From positions 62,001-126,000 of the forward strand of contig NZ_JANHKP010000006.1 in NCBI RefSeq assembly GCF_024497955.1: a DNA stretch of 64,000 nt, read 5' to 3'. Each line of letters begins with the position of its first letter. The first letter of the stretch is position 1. Positions 16,588-25,954 of this stretch are shown piece after piece. The position numbers and the translations under genes were made by a program. Origin of the DNA: Streptomyces sp. C10-9-1. Lineage in GTDB: Bacteria > Actinomycetota > Actinomycetes > Streptomycetales > Streptomycetaceae. The notes below the pieces were generated by a model. That model worked only from the letters and a program-made list of their open reading frames with translations. It did no database searches and was not told where the DNA came from.

Positions 16588-17592
16588 ATGAGACGAAACG
16601 ACCGCATCGCCGTCGAGGTCAGGGGCCTCGTGAAGCACTACGGCGAGACGAAGGCGCTGGACGGCGTCGACCTGGAGGTCCGCGAGGGCACGGTGCTCGG
16701 CGTCCTCGGGCCGAACGGCGCCGGCAAGACCACCCTCGTCCGCTGCCTGTCCACGCTCGTCCGCCCGGACGCCGGGACCGCCGTCGTCGCCGGGTGCGAC
16801 GTCCTGCGCGAGCCGCGTCGGCTGCGCCGCGCCATCGGGGTGACCGGCCAGTACGCCTCGGTGGACGAGAAGCTCTCCGGCCGGGAGAACCTGTACATGA
16901 TCGGGCGGCTGCTCGACCTGTCCCGCCGGGACGCCCGGCGCCGGGCCGACGAGCTGCTGGAGCGCTTCTCCCTCACCGGGGCGGCCCGCCGCCCGGCCCA
17001 GGAGTACTCCGGCGGGATGCGCCGGCGCCTGGACCTCGCGGCGTCGATGATCGGCCGCCCCGCGGTGCTGTACCTGGACGAGCCCACCACCGGCCTCGAC
17101 CCGCGGACCCGCAACGAGGTGTGGGACGAGGTCCGGCACCTGGTCGCCGAGGGGGCGACCGTGCTGCTCACCACCCAGTACATGGAGGAGGCCGAGCAGC
17201 TGGCCGACGAGCTGACGGTCGTGGACCGCGGCCGGGTCATCGCCGGCGGGACCGTGGACGAACTCAAGACCAGGGTCGGCGGCCGCACGCTGGTGGTCCG
17301 CCCCGACGACCCCGGGCGCCTGGACGCCATGGCAACCGCGGTGAGGGCGGCGGGCCTCGACGCGTCTCCCGGGGTGCGCACGCTCCGGGAGGAGGGGGAG
17401 CTGCACGTTCCCGTGCTGAGCGACCTCCAGCTGACCGCCGTGGTGGGTCTGCTGGGTGACCGCGGATTCCCCCTCACTCACATCTCGACCGAACTGCCCA
17501 GCCTGGACGAGGTGTTCCTCGCCGTCACCGGCCGGCGGCCGGAGACGGACGGCACCGCCGCCGGGCCCGTCCCCGAGGAGGTGGCCGCATGA
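16588..17592 (+). CDS. DrrA-type ABC transporter ATP-binding protein
   Basis: 334 aa. Walker A GPNGAGKTT, signature YSGGMRRRLDLA, Walker B VLYLDEPTTGLD and a switch histidine region (TTQYMEEAEQLADE) are all present. The extended C-terminus ending in LPSLDEVFLAVTGR is the mark of the daunorubicin-resistance (DrrA) family, which powers drug or lipid export with a separate permease. Four phased heptamers lie just upstream. The stop overlaps the permease start (ATGA at 17589-17592), so the two are translationally coupled. Confidence 0.93.
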   Translation: MRRNDRIAVEVRGLVKHYGETKALDGVDLEVREGTVLGVLGPNGAGKTTLVRCLSTLVRPDAGTAVVAGCDVLREPRRLRRAIGVTGQYASVDEKLSGRENLYMIGRLLDLSRRDARRRADELLERFSLTGAARRPAQEYSGGMRRRLDLAASMIGRPAVLYLDEPTTGLDPRTRNEVWDEVRHLVAEGATVLLTTQYMEEAEQLADELTVVDRGRVIAGGTVDELKTRVGGRTLVVRPDDPGRLDAMATAVRAAGLDASPGVRTLREEGELHVPVLSDLQLTAVVGLLGDRGFPLTHISTELPSLDEVFLAVTGRRPETDGTAAGPVPEEVAA

Positions 17593-18425
17593 GCGCGGCG
17601 ACCCGCCCCGCCCCCGCCGTCCCCGCCGCCCTCGCGCCGCCGTCCGAGGGGCGGATCTCCCCGCGGGCCGGTCTGCGGCACATCGGCGCCCTGGTGCGGC
17701 GCAACGCTCTCCAGATCCGCCAGGACCCGGAGCTGATGGCCGACGTCGTGGTGATGCCCATCGTCTTCACGCTGCTGTTCGTCTACGTCTTCGGCGGGGC
17801 GATCTCCGGCAAGGGCAACCAGCAGGAGTACGTCAACTACCTGGTGCCCGGGCTGATGGCGATGATGGGCATGAACATCGCCATGGCCGTCGGGACCGGT
17901 ATCAACGACGACTTCCGCAAGGGCGTGATGGACCGCTTCCGCACGCTGCCCATCGCCCGGTCCTCGGTGCTCGTCGCCAAGCTCGTGGTGGAGGCCGGGC
18001 GGATGCTCATCGCCATCAGCATCCTGCTGACCGTGGGTTTCGCGATCGGCCTTCGGATCGACACCTCCGTGTTCGGGCTGCTCGGCGCCGTCGGGCTGTC
18101 CCTGCTCTTCGGCACCTCGCTGATGTGGATCTTCATGCTGATGGGGCTGACCATGAAGAACGCCCAGGCGGTGCAGGGCATGGGCATGCTGGTCCTGATG
18201 CCCCTCCAGTTCGGCTCGTCGATCTTCACACCGACCGAGACCATGCCGGGCTGGCTGGAGACGTTCACCGACCTCAACCCGCTGTCCAACCTGGCCGATG
18301 CCGCCCGCGGCCTGATCAACGGCGGTCCGGTCGCCGGCCCGGTGGGGATGACGCTGGCCTGGGCCGCGGCGATCACCCTCGTCACCGCGCCGCTGGCGAT
18401 CAGCAGGTTCCGGCGCAAGACCTGA
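17589..18425 (+). CDS. DrrB-type ABC-2 permease
   Basis: 278 aa with about six membrane helices and the ABC-2 family signature region (DFRKGVMDRFRTLPIARSSV, then FGSSIFTPTETMPGWLETFTDLNPLSNLADAARGL). It forms the membrane channel for the ATPase encoded by the overlapping gene upstream. Relatives export anthracyclines or lipids. It converges with the SARP gene, with only 23 bp between the stops. Confidence 0.93.
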   Translation: MSAATRPAPAVPAALAPPSEGRISPRAGLRHIGALVRRNALQIRQDPELMADVVVMPIVFTLLFVYVFGGAISGKGNQQEYVNYLVPGLMAMMGMNIAMAVGTGINDDFRKGVMDRFRTLPIARSSVLVAKLVVEAGRMLIAISILLTVGFAIGLRIDTSVFGLLGAVGLSLLFGTSLMWIFMLMGLTMKNAQAVQGMGMLVLMPLQFGSSIFTPTETMPGWLETFTDLNPLSNLADAARGLINGGPVAGPVGMTLAWAAAITLVTAPLAISRFRRKT

Positions 18426-18448
18426 ACACGCCGCGGGTGCGGCCGGGC

Positions 18449-21400
18449 TCAGCCCCCGGGCGCGCCCGCGGCGCGCACCAGGGCGGCCGCCTCCTCCGGC
18501 GCCAGGCGCCCGCCTTCGGCCCTCAGCGTCTCGAAGCGGTCCCCGAGTGCGGCCCGTCCGGCCCGCTCCGCGTACTCCAGCTGCTCCCGCTCGACGGCGG
18601 TGGGCACGTGCCCGGGCGGCAGCAGGCCCGGATGGGCCCCGATCAGCCGCACCCCGGCCGACGCCCGGTCCGGGCCGCCCAGTCGCAGGAGGGCGCAGGC
18701 GGCGGTGAGCACGTGCAGCGCGGGGAGCTGGGGGGCGACCATCAGCGACAGCCGGTCCAGCGCGGGATCGAGGGCGGCCCGTGCTCCTTCCAGCGCCTCG
18801 GCGAAGCGGCCGTCGAGCACGTCCAGCCAGGCCAGGTAGCCGACGACCATGCCGTGGAAGAGGACCAGCGTGTCGCCGCTCATCTCCGCGGCCAGCAGGC
18901 CGAGCTGGGTGCGCGCCTCGGGGGTGCGCCCGGTGCGGGTGTAGAGCATGGCGATCACCAGCCGGGCCGCCGGAAGGGCCTCGTTGCTCTCGCCCTCGGC
19001 CTCGACCACGGCCCGCAGGATGGCCTCGGCCTCGCCGTACACGCCGGTCTCGACCAGCACGGCGGCCAGCCGTGTGCGCAGCAGCGCCGCCTGGCTCTCG
19101 GCGCCCAGCCGCTCGGCGTGCCCGATCGCGGCGCGGAAGCCGGCGGCGGCCTCGTCGTAGCCGCCTCGCCGCTCGTGGGCCTCGGCCCGTGAGGCCAGGG
19201 ACTCGGCGATGCCCCAGGCGTCCCCCAGGTCCCGGAACAGGGCGAGGCTGCGGTCCGCGTCCTGCAGGGCGTCACCCGCCCAGTGGGCCCGGTTGGCCAG
19301 GAGGTTCGCCCGCTGCTGCAGGACGGCCGCGAGGGCCCAGTCGTCCCCTTGCTCCTCGGCGGTGCGGACCGAGGCGTCGAGGGTGCGCCGGACGTCCTCG
19401 CCGTCGCCGGTGAGCAGGACGGCGAAGAAGGCGAGGGAGCCGGGGAAGCGCGCGAGCTGCGGCAGCGACGGCGGCTCGTAGGTCCGCACGACCCGGCGGA
19501 GCCACTCCTGTGCCCCGGGCGAGGTCCAGTCCTCCGCGTGGTGGTCCATGGCGGCCATCCGGATCAGCGCGTTCTGGCGCCGGGCCTCGGCCAGCACCGA
19601 GGGCGGGAACGGCGGGGGCCCGTCGGTGCACCGGCCCGCGAGCGGCGGCGCCGGGCGGACGGGTTCGGCGAACGGGTCCTCGTGCAGGGCGGCCGCGGCG
19701 GCGGACCACTGGCGTGCCTCGCCGCGCAGGTCGCGCATCTGCCAGTACCAGGCCAGGGAGAGCACCAGACTCAGCACCTCGTGCTCGGCCCGCAGGGCGG
19801 TGGCCCGGCGCAGCGCGGCGCGCAGGTTCTCGTACTCCCGGCGGAACAGGGCGAGGGCCCGGTGCTGCTCCGGGCCCCGCAGGACCGGGTCGGCGGTGCG
19901 TGCCAGCTCGCGGTGGTACGCGAGGTGGCGCCGCTCGGCGGCGGCGCGCTCGCCCGCCTCGTCGAGCCGGTTCGCCGCGTACTCGGCGACGGTCTCCAGC
20001 AGCCGGTAGCGCATCGCCCCGCCGTCGTCGGGCTCGGCGACCACCAGGGACTTGTCCACCAGTGCCCCGACGAGGCCGGCGACCTCGGCCCCGGCGACGG
20101 CCCCGGCGCCGTCGGCGCCGGTCCGCTGCCGCTCGGGCGCGGGCGCCCCGGTCTCCGCGGGGTCCGCGGCGGGGTCCGCGCAGACCGCCTCGGCGGCGGC
20201 GAGGGCGCAGCCGCCCGCGAACACCGACAGGCGGCGCAGGACGGCGCGCTCGGCCGCGGTCAGCAGGTCCCAGGACCAGTCGACGACGGCCCGCAGCGTC
20301 TGCTGGCGGGGCAGCGCGGTCCGGTTGCCCGTCGTCAGGAGGCGGAAGCGGTCGTCGAGGCGGTCCGCGATCTGGCGCGGGGTGAGCATCCGCAGCCGGG
20401 CGGCGGCGAGTTCGACGGCCAGCGGCAGGCCGTCCAGCCGTCGGCAGATCTCGGCGACGGCCCGGGCGGTCGCCTCGTCGGCGTCGGCGCGGAAGCCCGG
20501 CCGGACCGCGGCCCCGCGGTCGGCGAAGAGCCGCACCGCCACCGGGTCGGGCAACGGGTCCACGGGGCGCAGCAGTTCTCCCGGGACACCCAGCGGTTCG
20601 CGGCTGGTGGCGAGGACGGCGAGCCCCGGGCAGTCCTCCAGGAGCCGCTGGGCGAGCAGGGCCGCGGCCTCCACCAGGTGCTCGCAGTTGTCCAGAAGCA
20701 GCAGCATCCGGCGGCCCGAGCAGTGCTCGGCCAGCCGGTGCAGCGCGTCGTCGCCGTGCCGGTCGGCGGCCCGCAGCTCCTGGGCCCCCGCCCCGCGCAG
20801 CACGGTCCGCCGGCCGCCGAGGGCGGTGAGGACCGCCTCGGGCAGGGCCGCCGGATCGTCGACGGGGGCGAGCTCGGCCATCCAGACGCCGTCGGGCCAG
20901 CGGTCGCCGAGGGCCTCCGCTGCCTCCTGGGAGAGCCGGGTCTTGCCCGCGCCGCCCGGCCCGAGGAGCGTCACCAGCCGTGCCGCGTCGAGGTCGCCGC
21001 CGAGGGCCAGCAGTTCGGGCTCGCGGCCGACGAAGCTGGTGAGGCGGGCCCTGAGGTTGCCACGGGCCGGGGCGGCGGGCGGTGCCGGCGGCGGTGGGGG
21101 CGGGGCGAGCAGTCCGGCGTGCAGGGCGGTGAGCTCGGGCCCCGGGTCGGTGCCGAGGCGGTCCGCGAGGCTCCGGCGCACCTCCTCGTAGGCGGCGAGG
21201 GCCTGGGCGGGGCGGCCAGCGTCGCGCAGCGCCCGGATGCGCAGGGCCTGGAGGGGTTCGTCCAGGGGGTGCGCCGCACACAGGTCGGCCAGCTCCGCGG
21301 CGGCGTCCCCGGCGCGGCCGAGGGCGAGGGCCGCGCCCAGCCGGGCCCTGCGGGCGTCCAGTCTGCGCGCCTCCCAGCGCGCCGCGGCCGCGGCGCGGCC

Positions 21401-21817
21401 GGGGAGGTCGGCCAGGGCCGGACCGCGCCACAGGGCGAGCGCGTCGTCGAGCAGGGCCGCCGCCTTGACCGGGTCGCCGTCGGCGAGGGCGCGCGTCCCC
21501 TCGGCGGTGAGCCGTTCGAAGCGGTGGAGGTCGACGTCCTCGGGGTCGGCGCAGAGCCGGTAGCCGCCGTCGGCGGAGGCCACGGCGTCCCGGCCCAGGG
21601 CCCTGCGCAGGCGGCCGACCAGGGCCTGGAGGGCCCCGTGGGCGTCGCGCGGCGGATCCCCGTCCCACACCTCCTCCACGAGGCGGGCCGCGGGCACCGC
21701 CCGCCCCGGCCGCTGCGCGAGGACCGCGAGCAGGGTCCGCAGCCGGGCGCCGCCGAGCGCGGCGGCGGTGCCGTCGTCGCGGACGGCCTGCGTGGTGCCG
21801 AGGAGAGTGATGCGCAC
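18449..21817 (-). CDS. AfsR/SARP-type regulator (wHTH-BTAD-NB-ARC-TPR)
   Basis: 1,122 aa. Domains in order: an OmpR-like winged helix (VRITLLGTTQAVRDDG, then GALQALVGRLRRALG) at residues 1-95; BTAD to about 250; NB-ARC with Walker A LLGPGGAGKTRLSQE near 280 and MLLLLDNCEHLVEAAALLA near 370; then a long alpha-helical TPR-like tail. Large SARPs of this kind switch on neighbouring genes, often antibiotic or export genes. The GTG at 21817 starts exactly where the family begins (VRITLLG), but no good ribosome binding site is seen. No biosynthetic gene cluster is nearby; the DrrAB-type exporter is the obvious target. Confidence 0.9.
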   Translation of the reverse strand: MRITLLGTTQAVRDDGTAAALGGARLRTLLAVLAQRPGRAVPAARLVEEVWDGDPPRDAHGALQALVGRLRRALGRDAVASADGGYRLCADPEDVDLHRFERLTAEGTRALADGDPVKAAALLDDALALWRGPALADLPGRAAAAARWEARRLDARRARLGAALALGRAGDAAAELADLCAAHPLDEPLQALRIRALRDAGRPAQALAAYEEVRRSLADRLGTDPGPELTALHAGLLAPPPPPPAPPAAPARGNLRARLTSFVGREPELLALGGDLDAARLVTLLGPGGAGKTRLSQEAAEALGDRWPDGVWMAELAPVDDPAALPEAVLTALGGRRTVLRGAGAQELRAADRHGDDALHRLAEHCSGRRMLLLLDNCEHLVEAAALLAQRLLEDCPGLAVLATSREPLGVPGELLRPVDPLPDPVAVRLFADRGAAVRPGFRADADEATARAVAEICRRLDGLPLAVELAAARLRMLTPRQIADRLDDRFRLLTTGNRTALPRQQTLRAVVDWSWDLLTAAERAVLRRLSVFAGGCALAAAEAVCADPAADPAETGAPAPERQRTGADGAGAVAGAEVAGLVGALVDKSLVVAEPDDGGAMRYRLLETVAEYAANRLDEAGERAAAERRHLAYHRELARTADPVLRGPEQHRALALFRREYENLRAALRRATALRAEHEVLSLVLSLAWYWQMRDLRGEARQWSAAAAALHEDPFAEPVRPAPPLAGRCTDGPPPFPPSVLAEARRQNALIRMAAMDHHAEDWTSPGAQEWLRRVVRTYEPPSLPQLARFPGSLAFFAVLLTGDGEDVRRTLDASVRTAEEQGDDWALAAVLQQRANLLANRAHWAGDALQDADRSLALFRDLGDAWGIAESLASRAEAHERRGGYDEAAAGFRAAIGHAERLGAESQAALLRTRLAAVLVETGVYGEAEAILRAVVEAEGESNEALPAARLVIAMLYTRTGRTPEARTQLGLLAAEMSGDTLVLFHGMVVGYLAWLDVLDGRFAEALEGARAALDPALDRLSLMVAPQLPALHVLTAACALLRLGGPDRASAGVRLIGAHPGLLPPGHVPTAVEREQLEYAERAGRAALGDRFETLRAEGGRLAPEEAAALVRAAGAPGG

Positions 21818-21988
21818 CCGCCCATTGTTCCCGACGGCCGGGACGGGGGGCGCCGGGCGGGCCCCGCCCATGGCGCGGTGCGGGGCCCGCGGGGAACCCC
21901 GGGTGGCCGGGCGGCGTTCCCCCCGTGTCCGCCGTACGGCCCGGGCCCGGCCGTGACCCGCCCCGTCTCCCCACCCAGGAGCCGCACC

Positions 21989-22795
21989 ATGACCACCGCC
22001 GCCGCGCGCCGTGCCGACCGCCGGATCAGCCCCGTCTTCCTCGGGATCGCCGCGGTCGCCGCGGTGTCGGGCTGGGCGGTGTGGAGCGGTGTCCCGGCGG
22101 CACCGGGCCCGGCGGTCTTCGTCTTCGTGCTGTCGGCGTGGATCGTCTCGCTGTGCCTGCACGAGTACGCGCACGCCCGCACGGCGCTGCACGGCGGGGA
22201 CCTCTCGGTCGCGGCCAAGGGCTATCTCACGCTGAACCCGCTGAAGTACACCCACGCCCTGCTGAGCATCGTGCTGCCGGTGCTGTTCGTGATCATGGGC
22301 GGCTTCGGTCTGCCGGGCGGAGCCGTGTACATCGAGCGGCACCGCATCCGAGGGCGGCTGCGGCACAGCATGGTCTCCGCCGCGGGACCGCTGGCGAACG
22401 TCGTGTTCGCCCTCGCGTGCACGGCGCCGTTCTGGGCGGGCGCCCTGGCGGGGGTGCCGGTGCCGTTCCTGTTCGCGCTGGCGTTCCTGGCGATGCTCCA
22501 GGTGACGGCCGCGGTGCTGAACCTGCTCCCGGTGCCGGGCCTGGACGGGTACGGCGTGGTGGAGCCCTGGCTGTCCTCCGGGCTGCGGCGCCGACTGGCG
22601 CCGTACGCCCCGTACGGGCTGCTGGCGGTCTTCGCCGTGCTGTGGATTCCCGGGGTGAACGCGGCCTTCTTCGACGGGGTCTACACGGTGATGGAGGCCC
22701 TGGGCGTTCCCCCCGAGGCGGCCTACTGCGGCCGGGAGCTGTTCCGCTTCTGGGAGGGGGAGGGCTCCTTCTGCCTCGCCCCGCTGCCCGGCTGA
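21989..22795 (+). CDS. Site-2 protease family (M50) intramembrane metalloprotease
   Basis: 268 aa with about six membrane helices. The zinc motif HEYAH is at residues 58-62 within SLCLHEYAHARTALHGGD, and the third ligand lies in LLPVPGLDGYG (around residue 186). The short form lacks PDZ or CBS domains. These enzymes cleave transmembrane substrates such as anti-sigma factors or handle membrane proteins; the substrate is unknown. It is divergent from the SARP gene. An AGGAG site lies about 6 nt before the ATG. Confidence 0.9.
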   Translation: MTTAAARRADRRISPVFLGIAAVAAVSGWAVWSGVPAAPGPAVFVFVLSAWIVSLCLHEYAHARTALHGGDLSVAAKGYLTLNPLKYTHALLSIVLPVLFVIMGGFGLPGGAVYIERHRIRGRLRHSMVSAAGPLANVVFALACTAPFWAGALAGVPVPFLFALAFLAMLQVTAAVLNLLPVPGLDGYGVVEPWLSSGLRRRLAPYAPYGLLAVFAVLWIPGVNAAFFDGVYTVMEALGVPPEAAYCGRELFRFWEGEGSFCLAPLPG

Positions 22796-22826
22796 GGCTC
22801 CGGGCGGGAGCGGCGGGGCCGGCGGC

Positions 22827-23009
22827 TCAGACCTCGCCGGCGGCCCTGCGCGCCCGGTCCCGGCGCAGGTAGTACCAGGCCATGTTGGAGGAGACCCCGG
22901 CCAGCAGCACCCAGACGACGCCGATCCACATGCCCTGCACGAAGGAGAGGACCGCCGCGGCCACGGCGAGCACGCAGACGATCAGGGAGTAGAGGGCGAG
23001 GCGGGGCAT
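22827..23009 (-). CDS. Small two-helix membrane protein
   Basis: 60 aa with two hydrophobic helices (LALYSLIVCVLAVAAAVLSF and GMWIGVVWVLLAGVSSNMAW) and a basic tail RRDRARRAAGEV. An AGGAG site precedes the ATG. It converges with the site-2 protease gene. No family was recognised. Confidence 0.75.
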   Translation of the reverse strand: MPRLALYSLIVCVLAVAAAVLSFVQGMWIGVVWVLLAGVSSNMAWYYLRRDRARRAAGEV

Positions 23010-23097
23010 GGGGGGCGGCTCCTGTCCGGGTGCTGCGGGGTACGTCCGCTCCAGTGTCCCCCATGCCGCCCGCGGGGCGGCCCGGCGGGCCCTCGCG

Positions 23098-23122
23098 GCC
23101 CGCCCCCGCTGCGGGGGCGGGC
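23098..23122 (-). terminator. Hairpin downstream of npdG
   Basis: A perfect 11-bp stem (23098-23108 with 23112-23122) with a 3-nt loop lies 18 nt past the npdG stop in its direction of transcription. Confidence 0.6.
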
Positions 23123-23139
23123 GGTCGGCGGGGTTCCGC

Positions 23140-23862
23140 TCAGACGTCGGTCACCCGCAGTCCGGCGTGGGCCTTGTAGCGGCGGTTGGCCGAAATAAGG
23201 TTGGCCACCAGCGACTCGACCTGGTGGGCGTTGCGCAGCCGCCCGGCGAACACCCCGCGCATCCCGGGGATGCGGGCGGCGAGCGCCTGCACGACGTCGG
23301 TGTCGGCACGGGACTCGCCGAGGACCATCACGTCGGTGTCGATCTCCTCGACGGACGCGTCCTGGAGGAGCACCGCGGACAGGTGGTGGAAGGCGGCGGT
23401 CACCCGGGAGCCGGGCAGGAGCGCGGCGGCCTGCTCCGCGGCGCTGCCCTCCTCCGGCTTCAGGGCGTAGGCGCCCTTCTTGTCGAAGCCGAGCGGGTTG
23501 ACGCAGTCGACCACGATCTTGTCGGCCAGTTCCTCGCGGAGCGCCTCCAGTGTGGGGGCGTGCCCGTCCCAGGGGACGGCCACGATGACGATGTCGCTGC
23601 GCCGCGCGCACTCCGCGTTGTCGGCCCCCTCCACACCGAAGCCGAGTTCGGCGGCCGCCGCCTCGGCCCGGTCGGCGGCCCGCGAGCCGATGACGACCTT
23701 CTGGCCGGCCCGGGCCAGCCGGTAGGCGAGGCCGCGTCCCTGGTCGCCGGTGCCGCCGAGGACACCGACGACGAGACCGGATACGTCCGGGAGGTCCCAG
23801 GGGTCCTTGGCCGGGGCCTTGGCGGGGGTGGCGGCGGTGCCCGTTGCGTCGTGGGAAGTCAT
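23140..23862 (-). CDS. npdG: NADPH-dependent F420 reductase
   Basis: 240 aa. An N-terminal Rossmann fold (VGVLGGTGDQGRGLAYRLA) is followed by the NADPH 2'-phosphate site GSRAADRAEAAA; later VNPLGFDKKGAY and AAFHHLSAVLLQD are typical of F420:NADP+ oxidoreductases. It moves hydride between NADPH and the deazaflavin F420, supplying reduced F420 to actinobacterial reductases. The N-terminus has about 25 extra Ala/Pro/Lys-rich residues before the Rossmann strand. Confidence 0.93.
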   Translation of the reverse strand: MTSHDATGTAATPAKAPAKDPWDLPDVSGLVVGVLGGTGDQGRGLAYRLARAGQKVVIGSRAADRAEAAAAELGFGVEGADNAECARRSDIVIVAVPWDGHAPTLEALREELADKIVVDCVNPLGFDKKGAYALKPEEGSAAEQAAALLPGSRVTAAFHHLSAVLLQDASVEEIDTDVMVLGESRADTDVVQALAARIPGMRGVFAGRLRNAHQVESLVANLISANRRYKAHAGLRVTDV

Positions 23863-23957
23863 GGCCCGACCTTATCGCCGGGGTCCCGCTCCCGAACGGG
23901 TGAGATCGGGTCCGTTCGGGCCCGCGGCCCGGCCGGCGGGGTGCAGGATGCCGGGCC

Positions 23958-24569
23958 ATGGATGCCGTACGGGTCGCGCTGCTGCGCGAGGTGCTCGCCG
24001 GGACGGAGTGGCCCGCGGCCGCCCGGCGCTTCGCCGGGGTGCTGCGGACGGCGGCCGGGCACCGGCCGGGGGGCCTGCTGCTGGTGGGCACCGAGGCGTA
24101 CGAGCCGTGGCACCTGGCGGCCCATCTGGTGGACGAGGCGGCCTGGTCGGGGCGTCCCGAGCTCGCCCCGACGCTGGTGCGCCACCGGGTGGGCACCGGT
24201 GCCCCCTCGCACCTGGCGGTGGGGCTCGGGCGGCTGGAGGCCGCGGGGCGGGGCGAGACGCTCCTGGTGGTGGCGCCGGCGGCACCGGGGGCGGAGGTGC
24301 TGGAGCGGGTGCACGGGGCCCGGCGGGCGGGGGCGACGGTCCTGGCCCTGGAGGGCGGCGAACCCGAGGTGCGGGGCCTCGCGCACGAGGCCCTGACGGT
24401 TCCGGGCTCGGCCGAGGTCGACCTGGACACGGTGCAGCACCTGGTGAGCGCGGCGGCCGGGGAGAACGGGGTGCCCGGACCGCGGGGCGGCGCGGGGCGG
24501 CGCCGGTTCCGCGACCGCCTGTCGCGCCTGGCGGACCGGCTGACGGCCCCGCCGCCCGAGCCGTGGTGA
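23958..24569 (+). CDS. Conserved actinobacterial protein with SIS-like pattern
   Basis: 203 aa with no signal or membrane helix. The pattern GGLLLVGTEAYEPWHLAAHL, LLVVAPAAPGAEVLERVHGA and GATVLALEGGEPEVRGLAHE resembles the strand-helix order of SIS (sugar isomerase) phosphosugar-binding domains, without a clear ligand loop. It is divergent from npdG, with 95 bp between the starts. The SIS assignment is a guess from pattern only; the function is unknown. Confidence 0.7.
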   Translation: MDAVRVALLREVLAGTEWPAAARRFAGVLRTAAGHRPGGLLLVGTEAYEPWHLAAHLVDEAAWSGRPELAPTLVRHRVGTGAPSHLAVGLGRLEAAGRGETLLVVAPAAPGAEVLERVHGARRAGATVLALEGGEPEVRGLAHEALTVPGSAEVDLDTVQHLVSAAAGENGVPGPRGGAGRRRFRDRLSRLADRLTAPPPEPW

Positions 24570-24583
24570 GGGGCGCGGCGGGG

Positions 24584-24608
24584 CCGGTGCCCGCCCGCGC
24601 GGCACCGG
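24584..24608 (+). terminator. Short hairpin before the MFS gene
   Basis: CCGGTGCC (24584-24591) pairs with GGCACCGG (24601-24608), 14 nt after the upstream stop. Confidence 0.4.
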
Positions 24609-24655
24609 GGTAATTCGGTTGCCCGCCCGCGACGCGGCGCCGAGCATGGCCCTTC

Positions 24656-25933
24656 GTGTCCTCCTCGCTGCTGCCCGACCTGTCCCCCTGGCGCTCTTCT
24701 CCCGACTTCCGGCTGCTCTGGGTCCAGGGGCTGATCACCAACTTCGGCAGCTTCATGGCGCTGGTCGCCCTGCCGCTCCAGATCAAGGAACTGACCGGGT
24801 CGCCGCTCGCCGTCGGCGCGATGGGGGCCGTCGAGCTGGTGCCGCTGGTGGTCTTCGGGCTGTACGGAGGGGCCCTGGCCGACGCGGTCGACCGGCGCAG
24901 GCTGATCCTGTGGACCGAGGCCGGGCTGGGCTTCCTCGCGCTGGTGCTGCTGGTGAACGCGCTGCTGCCGCAGCCGCTGCTGTGGCCGCTGTACCTGGTC
25001 GCGGCGGGGGTCTCGGCGCTCGCCGGGCTCCAGCGCCCGGCGCTGGACTCCCTGCTGGCCCGGATCGTGCCGCACGACCAGCTGACGGCCGCGGCCGCGC
25101 TGAACGCCCTGCGGTGGCAGCTCGGGGCGGTCGCCGGGCCCGCGCTGGCGGGGCTCGTGGTCGCCTACGCGGGCCACGGCACGGCGTACGCGGTCACGGT
25201 GGCCGGCTTCGCCGTCTCGGTGCTGCTGTGCCTGCGGCTCTCCCCCGCCCCGCCCGCGCCGGGCGCCGACCGGCCCTCGCTGCGGGGCATCGCGCAGGGC
25301 GCCCGGTACGCGTGGAGCAGGCCGGTGCTGCTGGGCACCTACGCGGTGGACCTCGCGGCCATGTTCTTCGCCTTCCCGAACGCGATCTTCCCCTTCCTCG
25401 CCGACGAGCTGGACGCCGAGTGGTCGCTCGGGCTGATGTACGCGGCGGGCTCGGCCGGTTCGGTGCTGCTCAGCCTGACCAGCGGCTGGACCTCCCGGGT
25501 GCGGCGGCACGGCCTGCTGGTGGTCCTCGGCGCCGCGGGGTGGGGTGCGGCCGTCTTCGCGGCGGGCCGGTTCGACGACGTGTGGCTGGTGCTGCTGTGC
25601 CTGGCGGTCGCCGGGGCCGGGGACATGCTCAGCGGCCTGGGGCGCTCGACGATCTGGAACCAGACGGTGCCCGAGGAGCTGCGCGGCAGGCTGGCGGGCA
25701 TCGAGGTGCTCTCGTACAGCGTCGGTCCGCAGCTGGGGCAGGTGCGGGCGGGGGCGATGGCGGGCTGGACGGGGACCCGCCCGGCCGTCTGGAGCGGCGG
25801 GCTGGCCTGCGTGGTGTCGGTGGGGCTGCTGGCCGCCGCCCTGCCGAAGCTGCTGACCTACGACGCCCGCACGGACGAGGACGCGCTGCGCAGGAAGGCG
25901 CAGAAGGAGGCGGCCGCCCCGGCGGAGGGCTGA
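24656..25933 (+). CDS. MFS exporter, EntS-like
   Basis: 425 aa with about 12 membrane helices. The loop after helix 2 reads YGGALADAVDRRRL, the MFS motif A variant found in EntS/YbdA-type exporters, and ALNALRWQLGAVAGPALAGL follows in helix 5. EntS relatives export siderophores or drugs; no siderophore genes are nearby. The GTG start is the only in-frame choice close to the first helix; no clear ribosome binding site is seen. Confidence 0.88.
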   Translation: MSSSLLPDLSPWRSSPDFRLLWVQGLITNFGSFMALVALPLQIKELTGSPLAVGAMGAVELVPLVVFGLYGGALADAVDRRRLILWTEAGLGFLALVLLVNALLPQPLLWPLYLVAAGVSALAGLQRPALDSLLARIVPHDQLTAAAALNALRWQLGAVAGPALAGLVVAYAGHGTAYAVTVAGFAVSVLLCLRLSPAPPAPGADRPSLRGIAQGARYAWSRPVLLGTYAVDLAAMFFAFPNAIFPFLADELDAEWSLGLMYAAGSAGSVLLSLTSGWTSRVRRHGLLVVLGAAGWGAAVFAAGRFDDVWLVLLCLAVAGAGDMLSGLGRSTIWNQTVPEELRGRLAGIEVLSYSVGPQLGQVRAGAMAGWTGTRPAVWSGGLACVVSVGLLAAALPKLLTYDARTDEDALRRKAQKEAAAPAEG

Positions 25934-25954
25934 GGCGGGCGCGGACCGGCGCGC

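Noticed and set aside
16588..21817. Antibiotic biosynthetic cluster suggested by a SARP regulator and DrrAB exporter
   Set aside because: No polyketide, peptide synthetase, terpene or tailoring genes are present on either side; the neighbours are panB, a protease and npdG.
19283..21980. Very long plus-strand open frame across the SARP gene
   Set aside because: Only its 3' part (from 21989) is real, the site-2 protease; the rest mirrors the SARP coding strand and has no recognisable domain.
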